Shown in pieces: positions 8,219 through 16,623 of a DNA stretch of 20,000 nucleotides. This stretch comes from Sphaeroforma sirkka (taxonomy: Eukaryota; Opisthokonta; Ichthyosporea; Ichthyophonida), in NCBI GenBank assembly GCA_001586965.3, contig LUCW03000345.1, positions 1 through 20,000 on the forward strand, in the 5' to 3' direction. The notes beneath the pieces are model-generated. The model saw only the letters and a program-made list of their open reading frames with translations. It searched no databases and had not been told where the DNA came from. Position 1 is the stretch's first letter. Every line of letters starts with the position of its first letter. Made by a program: the position numbers and the translations under genes.

Positions 8219-9283
8219 TCATGTGCTGTAAAACCAGCAAAACCCTAAAACCCAGTTTATCAGATTATTCTGATAAACTGTAAAACTTGTAATAAACCTA
8301 AAATAATCAAATAAATATAAGTACTTGTATTCTGACCACAGCAGTGCTTTAAGTAGTTGAGTGCGAGCTTCAGGCTCTCTTAGAGTTTTGAGTCTTTGAT
8401 CCATGGCCTTAGCTAGTTCCATATTTTTACGATCTAATGCCGTTTCAATCGGCATTACCTCGACTGCAATCTTGTTGGGTGCATGTGTTGTACGAGTCTT
8501 GAGCTTTTGTTCAAACTCTTTAGACTCCTCTAGTTTAGCTAAGAATTCGGTTGAGGGTTTCCACTTAGTGGTACCTGCAGGACCGATGCGACAAACAATG
8601 GTGTGTTTCCAAGGCGTCTTCTTAATAGAATAGGATCCCTGATACAAGAACGTGTCGGTTTCACGGTCGACATAAATATGTTCGTCTTGAATCATATTAA
8701 TTAAATCACGTATGCATGGGTCGGAGTTACGTAAGGGACAACACAGCGTAATGGTAGATTTGGTAATATTAACATAATTTAACAACTGTGCGATAAGTTG
8801 ACAAGGTGGGTTAGCCCACGCATTATGCTTTGATAAGTCAAGCTGAAATGCATCACCTTCAGGATGAGTCAACGACCTATATTCAGAAACCTGTTTGTTA
8901 TGTTCTGCGGCGAACATATCAACAGTAAATGGACCCCATCGTGATTGAGCGAGGTTAAACCATTTCTTATTTAGCATCCAATCGGTTGCTAATAACTCTT
9001 TGACTGTTTTCTGGTAGTCGGGCACAAGTCGAGAGAGCATGTCAGGAAGATGGTTATGTGTTCCTGGAATGTGTGTTATATTAAAAGCGAACTTGGCAAT
9101 AATGTCATGCCAGCGGCTCACCAACTGTGAATCAGGGTTCATATCTTTTAAGTATGTTAAAGACTTTTGATCACAGGCGACAGTAAAGTAACTTCCATAA
9201 AGGTAGTCTTTAAACTGTCTTAGCGCAGTAACTATAGCAAGGAGCTCTTGTTTAACGGTAGGGTAATTCCGTTGACTCTTATT
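8219..9283 (-). pseudogene. Element 2 pol: end of RNase H and Dam-like domain
   Basis: The frame resumes right after the TAA at 9284-9286 and stays open to 8219. It first gives the RNase H helix with the catalytic Glu (YPTVKQELLAIV) and VACDQKSL with the last acidic residue, then HIPGTHNHLPDMLSR, the typical RNase H end. The Dam-like domain follows: WGPFTVDMFAAEHNKQ, DAFQLDLSKHNAWANPPC (NPPC at 8801-8812) and the TPWKHTIVCRIGP block. The usual aromatic residue after NPP is Cys, so methyltransferase activity is doubtful. The last 35 residues (from about 8330) are aromatic-rich, span a perfect stem-loop and look non-coding; no integrase is present. Confidence 0.8.
8253..8280. repeat. Perfect 11-bp stem-loop
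   Basis: CAGTTTATCAG, six-base loop ATTATT, then CTGATAAACTG. It lies in the terminal, probably non-coding part of the element 2 frame and could mark the 3' untranslated region or a breakpoint. Confidence 0.85.
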
Positions 9284-9769
9284 TTAACTCTTGCTAAAGA
9301 ATTGTATGTAGCGCGGTTTACCATTTATCGTTTGGTAAAGCACTCCACCTACCGCTCGATCTGAAGCGTCGGTTGCTACTTGGAATGGGACACCATCCAC
9401 AGGGTACTGCATGATGGGTGCGTCCATTACTTTACTTTTGACTAGTTTAAATGCATCATCACATTCTTTAGTCCAAAGCTTTCCCAAAGGTCCTTTGTGC
9501 AGCCGTAGGTGACTGAAAGGCTTTAAGTAATGAGAAAGATGCGGTACCGAATCCGAGAAGAAGTTAACAAACCCACACACAGAGTTCACATCTCTTCCAG
9601 TAATTGGTGTTGATAAATCCAACAGAAACTGTTTCTTGCCAGGATCAATTTCTACCCCTGCTGCAGATACTTTGTAGCCAAGTAAGTGTATAGTATCTTT
9701 AGCAAAAGAACACTTGTCTTCGTTAATCTTAAGTTTAGCATGATTAAGTCGCTTTAAGAAACGAGTTTA
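9284..9769 (-). pseudogene. Element 2 pol: RT thumb, connection and start of RNase H
   Basis: After the one-base frame change near 9767 the frame reads KRLNHAKLKINEDKCSFAKD and HLLGYKVSAAGVEIDPGK, the conserved segments that follow the Y-x-D-D box in Ty3/Gypsy RT. It then gives a connection region and VATDASDRAVGG with the first RNase H Asp. It ends at an in-frame TAA (9284-9286) after FFSKS. Because the sequence after the TAA continues RNase H in the same frame, this is a point nonsense or a recent change, not a natural end. Confidence 0.85.
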
Positions 9770-10887
9770 GCATGTTCATGTGCTGTCTTTGTAAAGATAA
9801 CTATATCATCTAAATAGACTGATACGTTATACGACAGGTCCGCAAATAGTTCCATCATAACTTGTTGGAAGAAAGAAGGTAACATGTGTAAGCCTTCAGG
9901 TGCACCTTTAAACTGGTACTTCTTACCTTGCCAAGTAAAGGAAAAGCATTTCCTATGAGGCTGATATATTTGTAGTTGATGGAATGCAGCTTTTAAGTCT
10001 ATCTTGGAAAAGATAGTCGCACCCTCCATTTTGCGTAGTATCTCGCTTATCTTAGGTAAGGGAAAACTATGTTGCGGAATTAGTTTGTTGATTGGCGACA
10101 GGTCTAGTACTACTCTTGTTTTACTAAACGTTCCATCAGATTTATATTGATCGACCGCTAAGAGAGCTAAGTTAACTGGGGTTGCATCATAATTGATTTC
10201 AATTAGACCCTGTTTTAACCAATCTTCGATTTGGGGTTTGACAACGTCTTTGTGTCTCCAACTCACGTAGTTATGTGAAGGACACTTTAACTTAGAGAAG
10301 TCGACGTTTGTTAAGTCAAGTCTAACGTACCCATTAGAGAACTTAAACATACACCAGTCAGTTATTGCAATCTTCCTGTTTTGTATAATTAAGTCCATAA
10401 TTATATCGGTGAAGTGCGGAATCATATCCTTTGCTTCACCTTCCGGAGGTTTAGGTATCTTTAACATATTATCATCTGACTGATCTTTATTCGGGCCTAG
10501 CCCATTAGGCAGACCAGTGAGTGTTATACCTAAACTGAGAAGATCAGTCATACCTATAATTAAATCGTATTTCTGAGACATGTCAGTAACGATTAGGTGA
10601 GTCTTCACTTCTCTTCTATCTGACAGCATTATGTGTGCATAGTCAATGGCTTGTTCGCAAGTAGTAACTTTGCCATTTCCCAAGATTAAATCAGTTGTTT
10701 CGTTATGGACAGCCATATCTGTAGCGTAGGCTACTCGGCGTGAGATAGCAGAGACTTCAGCCCCTGGATCAAATAGTGCCATAACTTTTTTTTCTCCATT
10801 TACGAAAACTGCTTGAAAGATACGTTCATCTCCTTTGGTATGGATTTTATTGAACATTTTCTCATAATCTTGCTCTAGTGCACACAT
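9754..10887 (-). CDS. Element 2 pol N-terminus: protease and reverse transcriptase
   Basis: A 377-residue open frame. The protease-like segment has FDPGAEVSAIS at 39-49 and LIIGMTDLL at 109-117. This is the retropepsin layout, but Pro replaces the Thr/Ser of the catalytic D-T/S-G, so proteolysis is doubtful. RT follows: TRVVLDLSPINKLI, FSKIDLKAAFHQLQI (catalytic D297), GAPEGLHMLPSFFQQ and VYLDDIVIF (358-361). The frame is the same as gag, separated by a single TGA (10897-10899) with its own ATG ten bases after it. Expression could be by UGA readthrough or by re-initiation. The end at 9754 is caused by a frameshift. Confidence 0.88.
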   Translation of the reverse strand: MCALEQDYEKMFNKIHTKGDERIFQAVFVNGEKKVMALFDPGAEVSAISRRVAYATDMAVHNETTDLILGNGKVTTCEQAIDYAHIMLSDRREVKTHLIVTDMSQKYDLIIGMTDLLSLGITLTGLPNGLGPNKDQSDDNMLKIPKPPEGEAKDMIPHFTDIIMDLIIQNRKIAITDWCMFKFSNGYVRLDLTNVDFSKLKCPSHNYVSWRHKDVVKPQIEDWLKQGLIEINYDATPVNLALLAVDQYKSDGTFSKTRVVLDLSPINKLIPQHSFPLPKISEILRKMEGATIFSKIDLKAAFHQLQIYQPHRKCFSFTWQGKKYQFKGAPEGLHMLPSFFQQVMMELFADLSYNVSVYLDDIVIFTKTAHEHAKLVS

Positions 10888-10896
10888 ATGGTACTG

Positions 10897-12459
10897 TCAG
10901 TGCTTAACTTGGACGTCCGGTAAGTCCTTGCAATCCTCTTTGTGCCAACCGTTAGTACCCTTGCAAATAGCACACTCTTTCATATAGTGTCCAAAATCTG
11001 GCTTGCCTGGTGCACACTTAACAGGGTCGTGTCTATCATTCCACTTGCCATTACGGTTTGTGAGGTTGTAACCACACTTCTTGCAAGGCGCTCTCACCTT
11101 CTTTTCACCTTTCGGTTCGGTAGAAGTAGAGCCAGTACCCCCCCCAGTAGTAGTGCGAGGTTTCTTAGTACTACGCGCAGTATTAGTCTCTACTGCGTTA
11201 CGCTTAGTTGGCTGGGTGTAGCTCGTGGTACTAAGTACTCTAGTAGAGGGATTGGTATGCTTGTGAACTATCTTCTCAAAGACAGACCAAGGCATAGATC
11301 GCAAATCACCATAGGCGATGATGTCATCATTGACTTTCTTAAAGAGGTTAGCTCCCAGAGTCTCCATCATCTGACAAATTAATAAATATTCGCCAGTATA
11401 GGTACGACCACCCATCCGAGTATTCATATGTGTCATATGAGCTAGAGCACCTCGAATAGTGGTATCGTTCGCAAAGAACTTGCGAGACTCTAGAAGTTCA
11501 CGGTCACGTGCATCTTCAAAAAAGGTGTTAAGTATATTATCACGCAACTGGTGCCAGGGTAGGGCTTTCCAGTTGGGCTCATGAGCCTTCAAGATAGTTC
11601 GCCATTCACCTGGCTCACAGAAATGAATAAAGGCATTCATCATCTGCTTATCCCTAAGGCTGGCAGACTCCTTAAGTTGGTCGAAGGCCTTCAGTGTCTC
11701 CACTGTACTCTCATTAGTAGAGAAATCGACCACAGCCTGCGCGTTACCTAGCTGCTTTATGAAGCTTGGTTCTAAGTGTTCACGAGGCTCATGCTCAGTG
11801 CAACGGGCTGCTAGTGCCAAGATGGTGTCTATTTCCTTTCTCTTGTTATCGATTAGATAGCGAATGTTATCCGCTTTCCTATCGTCAAGGTCAGAGTCAT
11901 TCAATAGACGGTCCTCAAGGACTTGCATACCAGAGCGTAATAGCCTGAGACGAGTATGTCTGGTTCTCACTTCCTCATCCTCAGGATTAGAGCGGGAACT
12001 CTCTAACGAGGTACTGGTGTAGCGATTGCCAAAATCGTGATTACCAGGGTTAGTTGGCAAATGAGGGACGATATTACGAGGATGGTAAGCCTCATCGAGT
12101 TCCATACGATCATATCCTCTGACAGGGTTAGGTTTGTCAAGAGGATGGTCGATGGTAGCATCAGAGCTATAGAGATTAAATTTTGAAATATTATCTCTCT
12201 CGCCAGTGGTAACTGGCTTAGTGGTAAACATACTGGCTGGTAAACCAGTAGGTCTCGGGTTCGAAACCCGGCCCGAAAGTGCAGAAAATTGTTCAAACTT
12301 ACTTACTAATGAAGAACAGCCTTTGGCTATTACCTTACCAAATAATAAACGTAAGGCGCCTACATCGGAAATGGTTACTGGACCAAATACTAAACGACAT
12401 AGAGTACAACATGAGTCTTGAACTCGTACATATAGGCACATACTTACTCGATAAGTCAT
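10897..12459 (-). CDS. Element 2 gag with tandem Cys/His motifs
   Basis: An intact 520-residue frame from the most upstream ATG. The first 80 residues are suspicious because they translate the antisense of a tRNA-like sequence (12207-12279). Later ATGs at 12231 and 12105 are alternative starts. Residues about 160-230 are charged and helical (RLLRSGMQVLEDRLLNDSDL). The middle is capsid-like (GEWRTILKAHEPNWKALPWH, RKFFANDTTIRGALAHMTHM). A Thr/Ser/Lys-rich linker with KKPR leads to two metal-binding modules: CKKC with later H and C residues, and CAICKGTNGWHKEDC (C-x2-C-x6-H-x3-C), the likely nucleocapsid RNA-binding part. Gag assembles the particle. Its TGA stop is in frame with pol. Confidence 0.78.
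   Translation of the reverse strand: MTYRVSMCLYVRVQDSCCTLCRLVFGPVTISDVGALRLLFGKVIAKGCSSLVSKFEQFSALSGRVSNPRPTGLPASMFTTKPVTTGERDNISKFNLYSSDATIDHPLDKPNPVRGYDRMELDEAYHPRNIVPHLPTNPGNHDFGNRYTSTSLESSRSNPEDEEVRTRHTRLRLLRSGMQVLEDRLLNDSDLDDRKADNIRYLIDNKRKEIDTILALAARCTEHEPREHLEPSFIKQLGNAQAVVDFSTNESTVETLKAFDQLKESASLRDKQMMNAFIHFCEPGEWRTILKAHEPNWKALPWHQLRDNILNTFFEDARDRELLESRKFFANDTTIRGALAHMTHMNTRMGGRTYTGEYLLICQMMETLGANLFKKVNDDIIAYGDLRSMPWSVFEKIVHKHTNPSTRVLSTTSYTQPTKRNAVETNTARSTKKPRTTTGGGTGSTSTEPKGEKKVRAPCKKCGYNLTNRNGKWNDRHDPVKCAPGKPDFGHYMKECAICKGTNGWHKEDCKDLPDVQVKH
12207..12279 (+). ncRNA. tRNA-like sequence (tRNA pseudogene or SINE head)
   Basis: The A box TGGCTTAGTGG (12214-12224) and B box GGTTCGAAACC (12258-12268) match the Pol III consensus. 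The T arm is perfect in form: TCGGG, loop TTCGAAA, CCCGG (12255-12271). A five-base variable loop precedes it. The anticodon stem ACTGG/CCAGT is paired, but the loop has eight bases (CTGGTAAA). A seven-base acceptor is not formed: the 5' side does not pair with CCCGAAA, and two D-stem pairs are lost. It is therefore not a working tRNA gene. If read as a tRNA, the anticodon would be GGT (Thr). It lies antisense to the gag frame of element 2. Confidence 0.6.
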
Positions 12460-13118
12460 GACCGAACCCGTTTTTACTTTGGTTTTCGCTTTACCAACTA
12501 GATCGTATCTTAACCTACGTTCGTAGTTCTAAAAGCTACTGGGGGCTATGTAGAAATACGGCCTCCGGTCAGTCTAAAATATCAAGATCAATTGAGATAA
12601 TACATTGGTTTTTATTTGTATTTTAAATAATTTAGTACAAGCTCTTTTTCCAATATTTCCAAAGTGTTCTAAATTCACTTTGATGGCTCCAATAGCCTGA
12701 GTATTTGGTATGACTCATCTACTTGGACCTATTTGAGACATTAGTAGATGTAGGATATTATAAACTAAATTTTATAATCTCCGAACTACTACTTATAGAT
12801 TTTGGTCCTCCCGCCAATCTCCAAAATCCAATAAGTCTTTTTCTTTTTTTAACTTTTCTTCAGATGGAACTTTATTTATATCAGCTAATGTATTAACGTG
12901 ACTTACGTTATTATGTCTATTTACAAATTAGGCAAGTGGTCATGAACACTTAGTACTTCTAGTGAAAATTATTCAATAAAGAACAGCTAGAGGTACGCCC
13001 TGTGTGATCGAGGATATTTAGGCTCTTAACAAGAGGCAGTCCCGATCATTCTTACACAAGCTACCACTGCTAAATCCTAACTGACTAAATTGTATTTTAG
13101 TTTAATATAGTTTGAAAC
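12460..13118. other. AT-rich region with a string of stem-loops
   Basis: No gene is recognised. It should contain the leader and 5' LTR of element 2, but no matching 3' copy was found near 7.0-8.2 kb. Successive hairpins are visible: CAAAGTG/CACTTTG (12659-12681), GGCT/AGCC just after it, ATTATAAA/TTTATAAT (12757-12778) and the longest at 12791-12836. A perfect ATGACTCAT site (GCN4/AP-1 type) is at 12710-12718. Confidence 0.5.
12791..12836. repeat. 14-bp stem-loop followed by a T-rich run
   Basis: ACTTAT pairs with ATAAGT and GATTTTGG pairs with CCAAAATC, with small bulges and a 15-base loop. A CTTTTTCTTTTTTT run follows on the plus strand, so the shape recalls a terminator. In a nuclear genome a T run can end Pol III transcripts; nothing else supports a transcript here. 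Confidence 0.6.
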
Positions 13119-13493
13119 CTAGTAATTTCCATCGAAGTTTACATACTTCCGATCCAGGCCAGCCAACGCATACGTCTGGTGCGGCATTGGCTTATCCCCA
13201 TCCTCGCTCCTCGACCGGATTATGACGGATAACCTGGTCCTTCTCAGTATTTCATACTCTGCACTAACCCATTCCGCGGCACTACACGGCGCAGACCCGA
13301 TCCGTACCACAGAGGTGGGTACTCTATTTAGTAGGTCAGCAAGCGAAGATATCGGTACTATCATTAATAGGGGGTCTATCAAGGTTTTCAGATCTGCAAC
13401 ACCCATATCGCAAATGTAGTACGGTCGTGTGCAACGTACACTCGTGAAAGGGTATGTGTGTACATATATCATTATCTTATCTCTAGAGAACAA
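13119..13493 (-). CDS. Uncertain minus-strand reading frame, 124 codons
   Basis: The frame has higher G+C than its surroundings and a protein-like stretch (DLKTLIDPLLMIVPISSLAD, then SAPCSAAEWVSAEYEILRR). The first ATG is at codon 8; the first codon is TTG. No family is recognised, no splice sites were confirmed, and a shorter plus-strand frame overlaps it. It could be a single exon, a decayed gene or chance. Confidence 0.18.
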   Translation of the reverse strand: MFSRDKIMIYVHTYPFTSVRCTRPYYICDMGVADLKTLIDPLLMIVPISSLADLLNRVPTSVVRIGSAPCSAAEWVSAEYEILRRTRLSVIIRSRSEDGDKPMPHQTYALAGLDRKYVNFDGNY

Positions 13494-14044
13494 TCAGGTA
13501 CACTTTCGTACACATGTTGTCTATCACACCCTAAACGCAAGAAATTATGCGGCTCATATTCAATCCAGGTAGAGGCATATTTTCGATGAAAAACGCTTAT
13601 ATCCATTGGTCTTTTGTCCTAAAGAATTTGAGTTTTGTTGAAATGCCATAGATATTCGCCCGGGTTACAGATTTTCAAGGGCTGCATTAGCCTACTATAT
13701 AAATAGGTCCACTGAATAGTCTGTAGTACATATTCTGTACGGAAAAATAGAGGTTCTGACTTTTGTCTAGTTCGTCTGGTCCGAAAAAGTGCCTGTTCAA
13801 TGTGTTCAATAGGTCCGGACAACATTTTCTTGTCTATTTTCAGAACAACCTGCAGCAATGGAGGACTCCAGGCCCCAGTCGCCCAGGCTGACATAAATAT
13901 GTATGTACCAATATAGTCACTATGCAAGTGTTTTTTATTGGCTAACAAGAAATAAGGCTAATAGGAACATGTTTTTTTTATAGAAAGAGCGGACTGCCCT
14001 ATTTGCAATTTTGCATATTAAAATAGCCTTCTGAGTTCTGAGTC

Positions 14045-14064
14045 TCTGACTCAGCTGAGTCAGA
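14045..14064. promoter_or_regulatory. 20-bp perfect palindrome with two AP-1/GCN4-type sites
   Basis: TCTGACTCAGCTGAGTCAGA is an exact palindrome. It contains TGACTCA and TGAGTCA, the consensus 7-mer of AP-1/GCN4-class bZIP dimers, placed back to back with a two-base GC centre. It lies 1.1 kb upstream of the start codon of a bZIP gene. Flanking CTGAG repeats (14035-14072) extend the symmetry loosely. A role as a bZIP binding site is inferred from the motif only. Confidence 0.5.
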
Positions 14065-14157
14065 TTCTGAGCGACGACTGGCGAGCAGGAATGATTACGC
14101 ACCCATATAAACCCAATATATACTATATTTTGACTTTTACGCATTGAATATAAACAA

Positions 14158-14271
14158 ACTTACGTCTTTGATTACCACAGTGTGCATATAGACGTAAGTC
14201 TCATAGCGTAAACGTATTACATATCTACGTTTACGAAATAAGGGTTTTTTACGCTTTACGTTATGAGACTT
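14158..14271. repeat. Nested, overlapping inverted repeats
   Basis: Three pairings share arms. ACTTACGTCT (14158-14167) pairs with AGACGTAAGT (14190-14199). AAGTCTCATA-CGTAAA (from 14196) pairs with its complement ending at 14271, with one or two mismatches. CGTAAACGT (14207-14215) pairs with ACGTTTACG (14227-14235). The first two overlap by four bases and the third competes with the second, so alternative folds exclude each other. Confidence 0.7.
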
Positions 14272-14273
14272 GC

Positions 14274-14313
14274 TGCGTCAACAGGGTGACGAGTGACTAG
14301 TTTGACGACTGAC
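14274..14313. promoter_or_regulatory. Cluster of TGAC motifs
   Basis: TGCGTCA (14274-14280) is followed by four TGAC cores at 14287, 14294, 14303 and 14310, spaced 7, 9 and 7 bases, several extended to TGACG. These are CRE/ATF half-sites, and the third (TTTGACG) also resembles a W-box. Their density about 870 bases upstream of the bZIP start codon suggests a control element; that is inference. Confidence 0.35.
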
Positions 14314-14741
14314 GGATTTTGTCCTCAGGGTCTGGACTCTGGGGACGGCCATTTTTTAGCGATTTATCCTTCTTGTGACGCGGTTTAGAAATTATTTGTG
14401 AAACTTTTTGTTGTTGAACTTCAAAAAAAAAAAACCGGAAATATTCTATACTCTCCAGATACAAATTGATTGGTATTTTTGAGAAAATGCTGAAGTAGGC
14501 GTCACCTAGCTGATCACACATCGAACAGCTAAAAATAAACATGATAGCTATCAGATGCAGGCATGAGGCATGACTCCGCATGAGCCATATCAACTTCTCG
14601 AGTTCTCAACAACAACGTGCGAGATTGGAGCGCCGTAGCGCGGTAGCAGTCACAAACTCGCAACACTCAGATTTTTTTTTTTGTAAATTACAAATTAAAT
14701 TGAGGGAGACTTAATATTTATGATCAGTTCGTGATGGAATT

Positions 14742-14753
14742 TTATATATAAAA
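14742..14753 (+). promoter_or_regulatory. Possible TATA box of the bZIP gene
   Basis: TTATATATAAAA lies 410 bases before the start codon, in the right orientation for a plus-strand transcript. AT-rich surroundings make chance matches likely. A CCCCCGCAG at 14814-14822 just downstream could alternatively be a 3' splice site of an upstream non-coding exon. Confidence 0.3.
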
Positions 14754-15161
14754 CATTATACGACAAATAAACGCATGAAAAAACTTTGCAGTGGTCTTAT
14801 TCGTGTGTGTGTCCCCCGCAGCCTCCAGAAGTCCAGTGCCCAAGAGAGACTGAACTTCACTCTCTAGAGTACAGTGTGAGAAGACTCAGAGTCAGTATTG
14901 AATATTCACCCACTTTATTTACCCATGTGTACATGCCTACGTGGCGAATACACAATTGCACACTGACCCTACACATCACTCTCTTTCTCTAGATAAATTT
15001 CAACCTAAATATATGTTTTTTGAACGAGGATCTTCGCGATTGCAAACAAAACTCTAGCCTCGTCCTAAACGACCACATGGTAATTGGGCGTGCGAGCCAT
15101 TCTTATATACAACTGGAGTACAAGCTTGCGTCCGATAGCTGACACGTAGTTATCGCCCACG

Positions 15162-15390
15162 ATGACGGAAAAATTCGAAGCAGGCTACTGTGCTGGTGAT
15201 GATTGTGGGGGATGCGACTATCCTCGTAGACCACGCAACAGTGTTGTGTACCATTTGCAGTCTGTACCGTGCAATAAAGAAGACTGCACCACCACAAAAT
15301 GTCCGGAGATATGCCCCTCGCCCACGTGCGAATCCGACAGTAAGTCAAACAAATGTAATTATGCTTAGCTGAGTTAAAAAAAAAATTAAC

Positions 15391-15430
<40 letters not shown>

Positions 15431-15460
15431 TACATACATACATACAAACATACAAACAGA

Positions 15461-15536
<76 letters not shown>

Positions 15537-15570
15537 TACATACATACATACACACACAACATACAAACAG

Positions 15571-15620
<50 letters not shown>

Positions 15621-15641
15621 TATATAATCCTACTATATATA

Positions 15642-15679
<38 letters not shown>

Positions 15680-16583
15680 ATAATCAAAACTAAACAAACA
15701 ACACACACAACACACAGACACTTGCACACGCACATCACACAACATGCACGCACATGCACGCACGCACATCAACAGACAAACAAAACACACACACATCACA
15801 TCAATCTCAACAATATTATATATATATATTGTATATATATATAATATATATGCCCATATGTATATGCATATGTATTATGTATGTATCATCATACGTATAT
15901 ATATATAATATATATACATACGCGATTTATATATGCTCATACGCATATATGTAATATGTACACATATATATATATATTCATGTCATACATGCACACACAC
16001 AAACACTAACGTATATATATATATATATACATATATAATATATATATATATATATATATGCATATTATATGCATGCGTGTGCATATATGTATATGTGTTT
16101 GCATGCACGTACCAAACGTGCGTACGCATGGTAATGCATGATGATACGCATGTATATGCAATGGGGTAATAGGGTCATATGTATGTGTCATCCATGTGGC
16201 CATGTGCATGTATGTCTGATTGTGCATATGTGTATATATATTGTTTATATGTATATGCGCACGTGTACGTAATGCATGCACATATATATGCCTATATTAT
16301 TTATTATAATTACATATGTAATATATAATAATATATGTATGTATACATATGTATATATATATGCATGTATATGCACACATTGTGTACATGCATGCATGCT
16401 TGTTGCGTATGTATGTATATATATATATATAATATTAATATATAATAATAATATACATGCCATAATAATACATATACACACATCATACATATATACATCA
16501 TATTATATATATAATATATTATATATAATAATAATAATAATATATACATGCATATATATATATAATATATATACATATATATC

Positions 16584-16623
<40 letters not shown>

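Larger units (their letters stand above)
8219..12459 (-). mobile_element. Element 2: Ty3/Gypsy-like element with Dam-like domain, lacking integrase
   Basis: On the minus strand: gag (10897-12459), then in the same frame after one UGA a pol with protease, RT, RNase H and a Dam-like domain. Homology to element 1 ends about 8335, where element 1 continues into the HHCC integrase, so element 2 is either 3'-truncated or integrase-less. Protein identity to element 1 is low by eye (TPWKHTIVCRIGP against TPWGHTVVARVGP), so they are separate families of one lineage. LTRs were not found. Lesions are few: one frameshift near 9767 and one in-frame TAA at 9284-9286. Confidence 0.85.
13494..14744. other. 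Intergenic, regulatory-looking flank of the bZIP gene
   Basis: Frames of 70-110 codons on the minus strand (13619-13948, 13935-14144, 14297-14593) have low-complexity or random-looking products and are not called. The region does hold the palindrome, nested inverted repeats and TGAC cluster listed separately. No tRNA, rRNA or transposon signature is seen. Confidence 0.4.

Noticed and set aside
12207..12279. Functional tRNA-Thr gene
   Set aside because: The acceptor stem does not form, the D stem has lost pairs and the anticodon loop has eight bases.
12206..12421. Plus-strand 71-codon frame across the tRNA-like sequence
   Set aside because: It reads through the tRNA-like body and opposes the gag frame; no motif supports it.
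13619..14144. Two overlapping minus-strand frames (109 and 69 codons)
   Set aside because: The products look random, the surroundings are AT-rich and no family is recognised.
14297..14593. Minus-strand 98-codon frame with a hydrophobic start
   Set aside because: The hydrophobic start and the Phe run come from A/T-rich tracts; there is no motif, no splice support and no ATG context worth calling.
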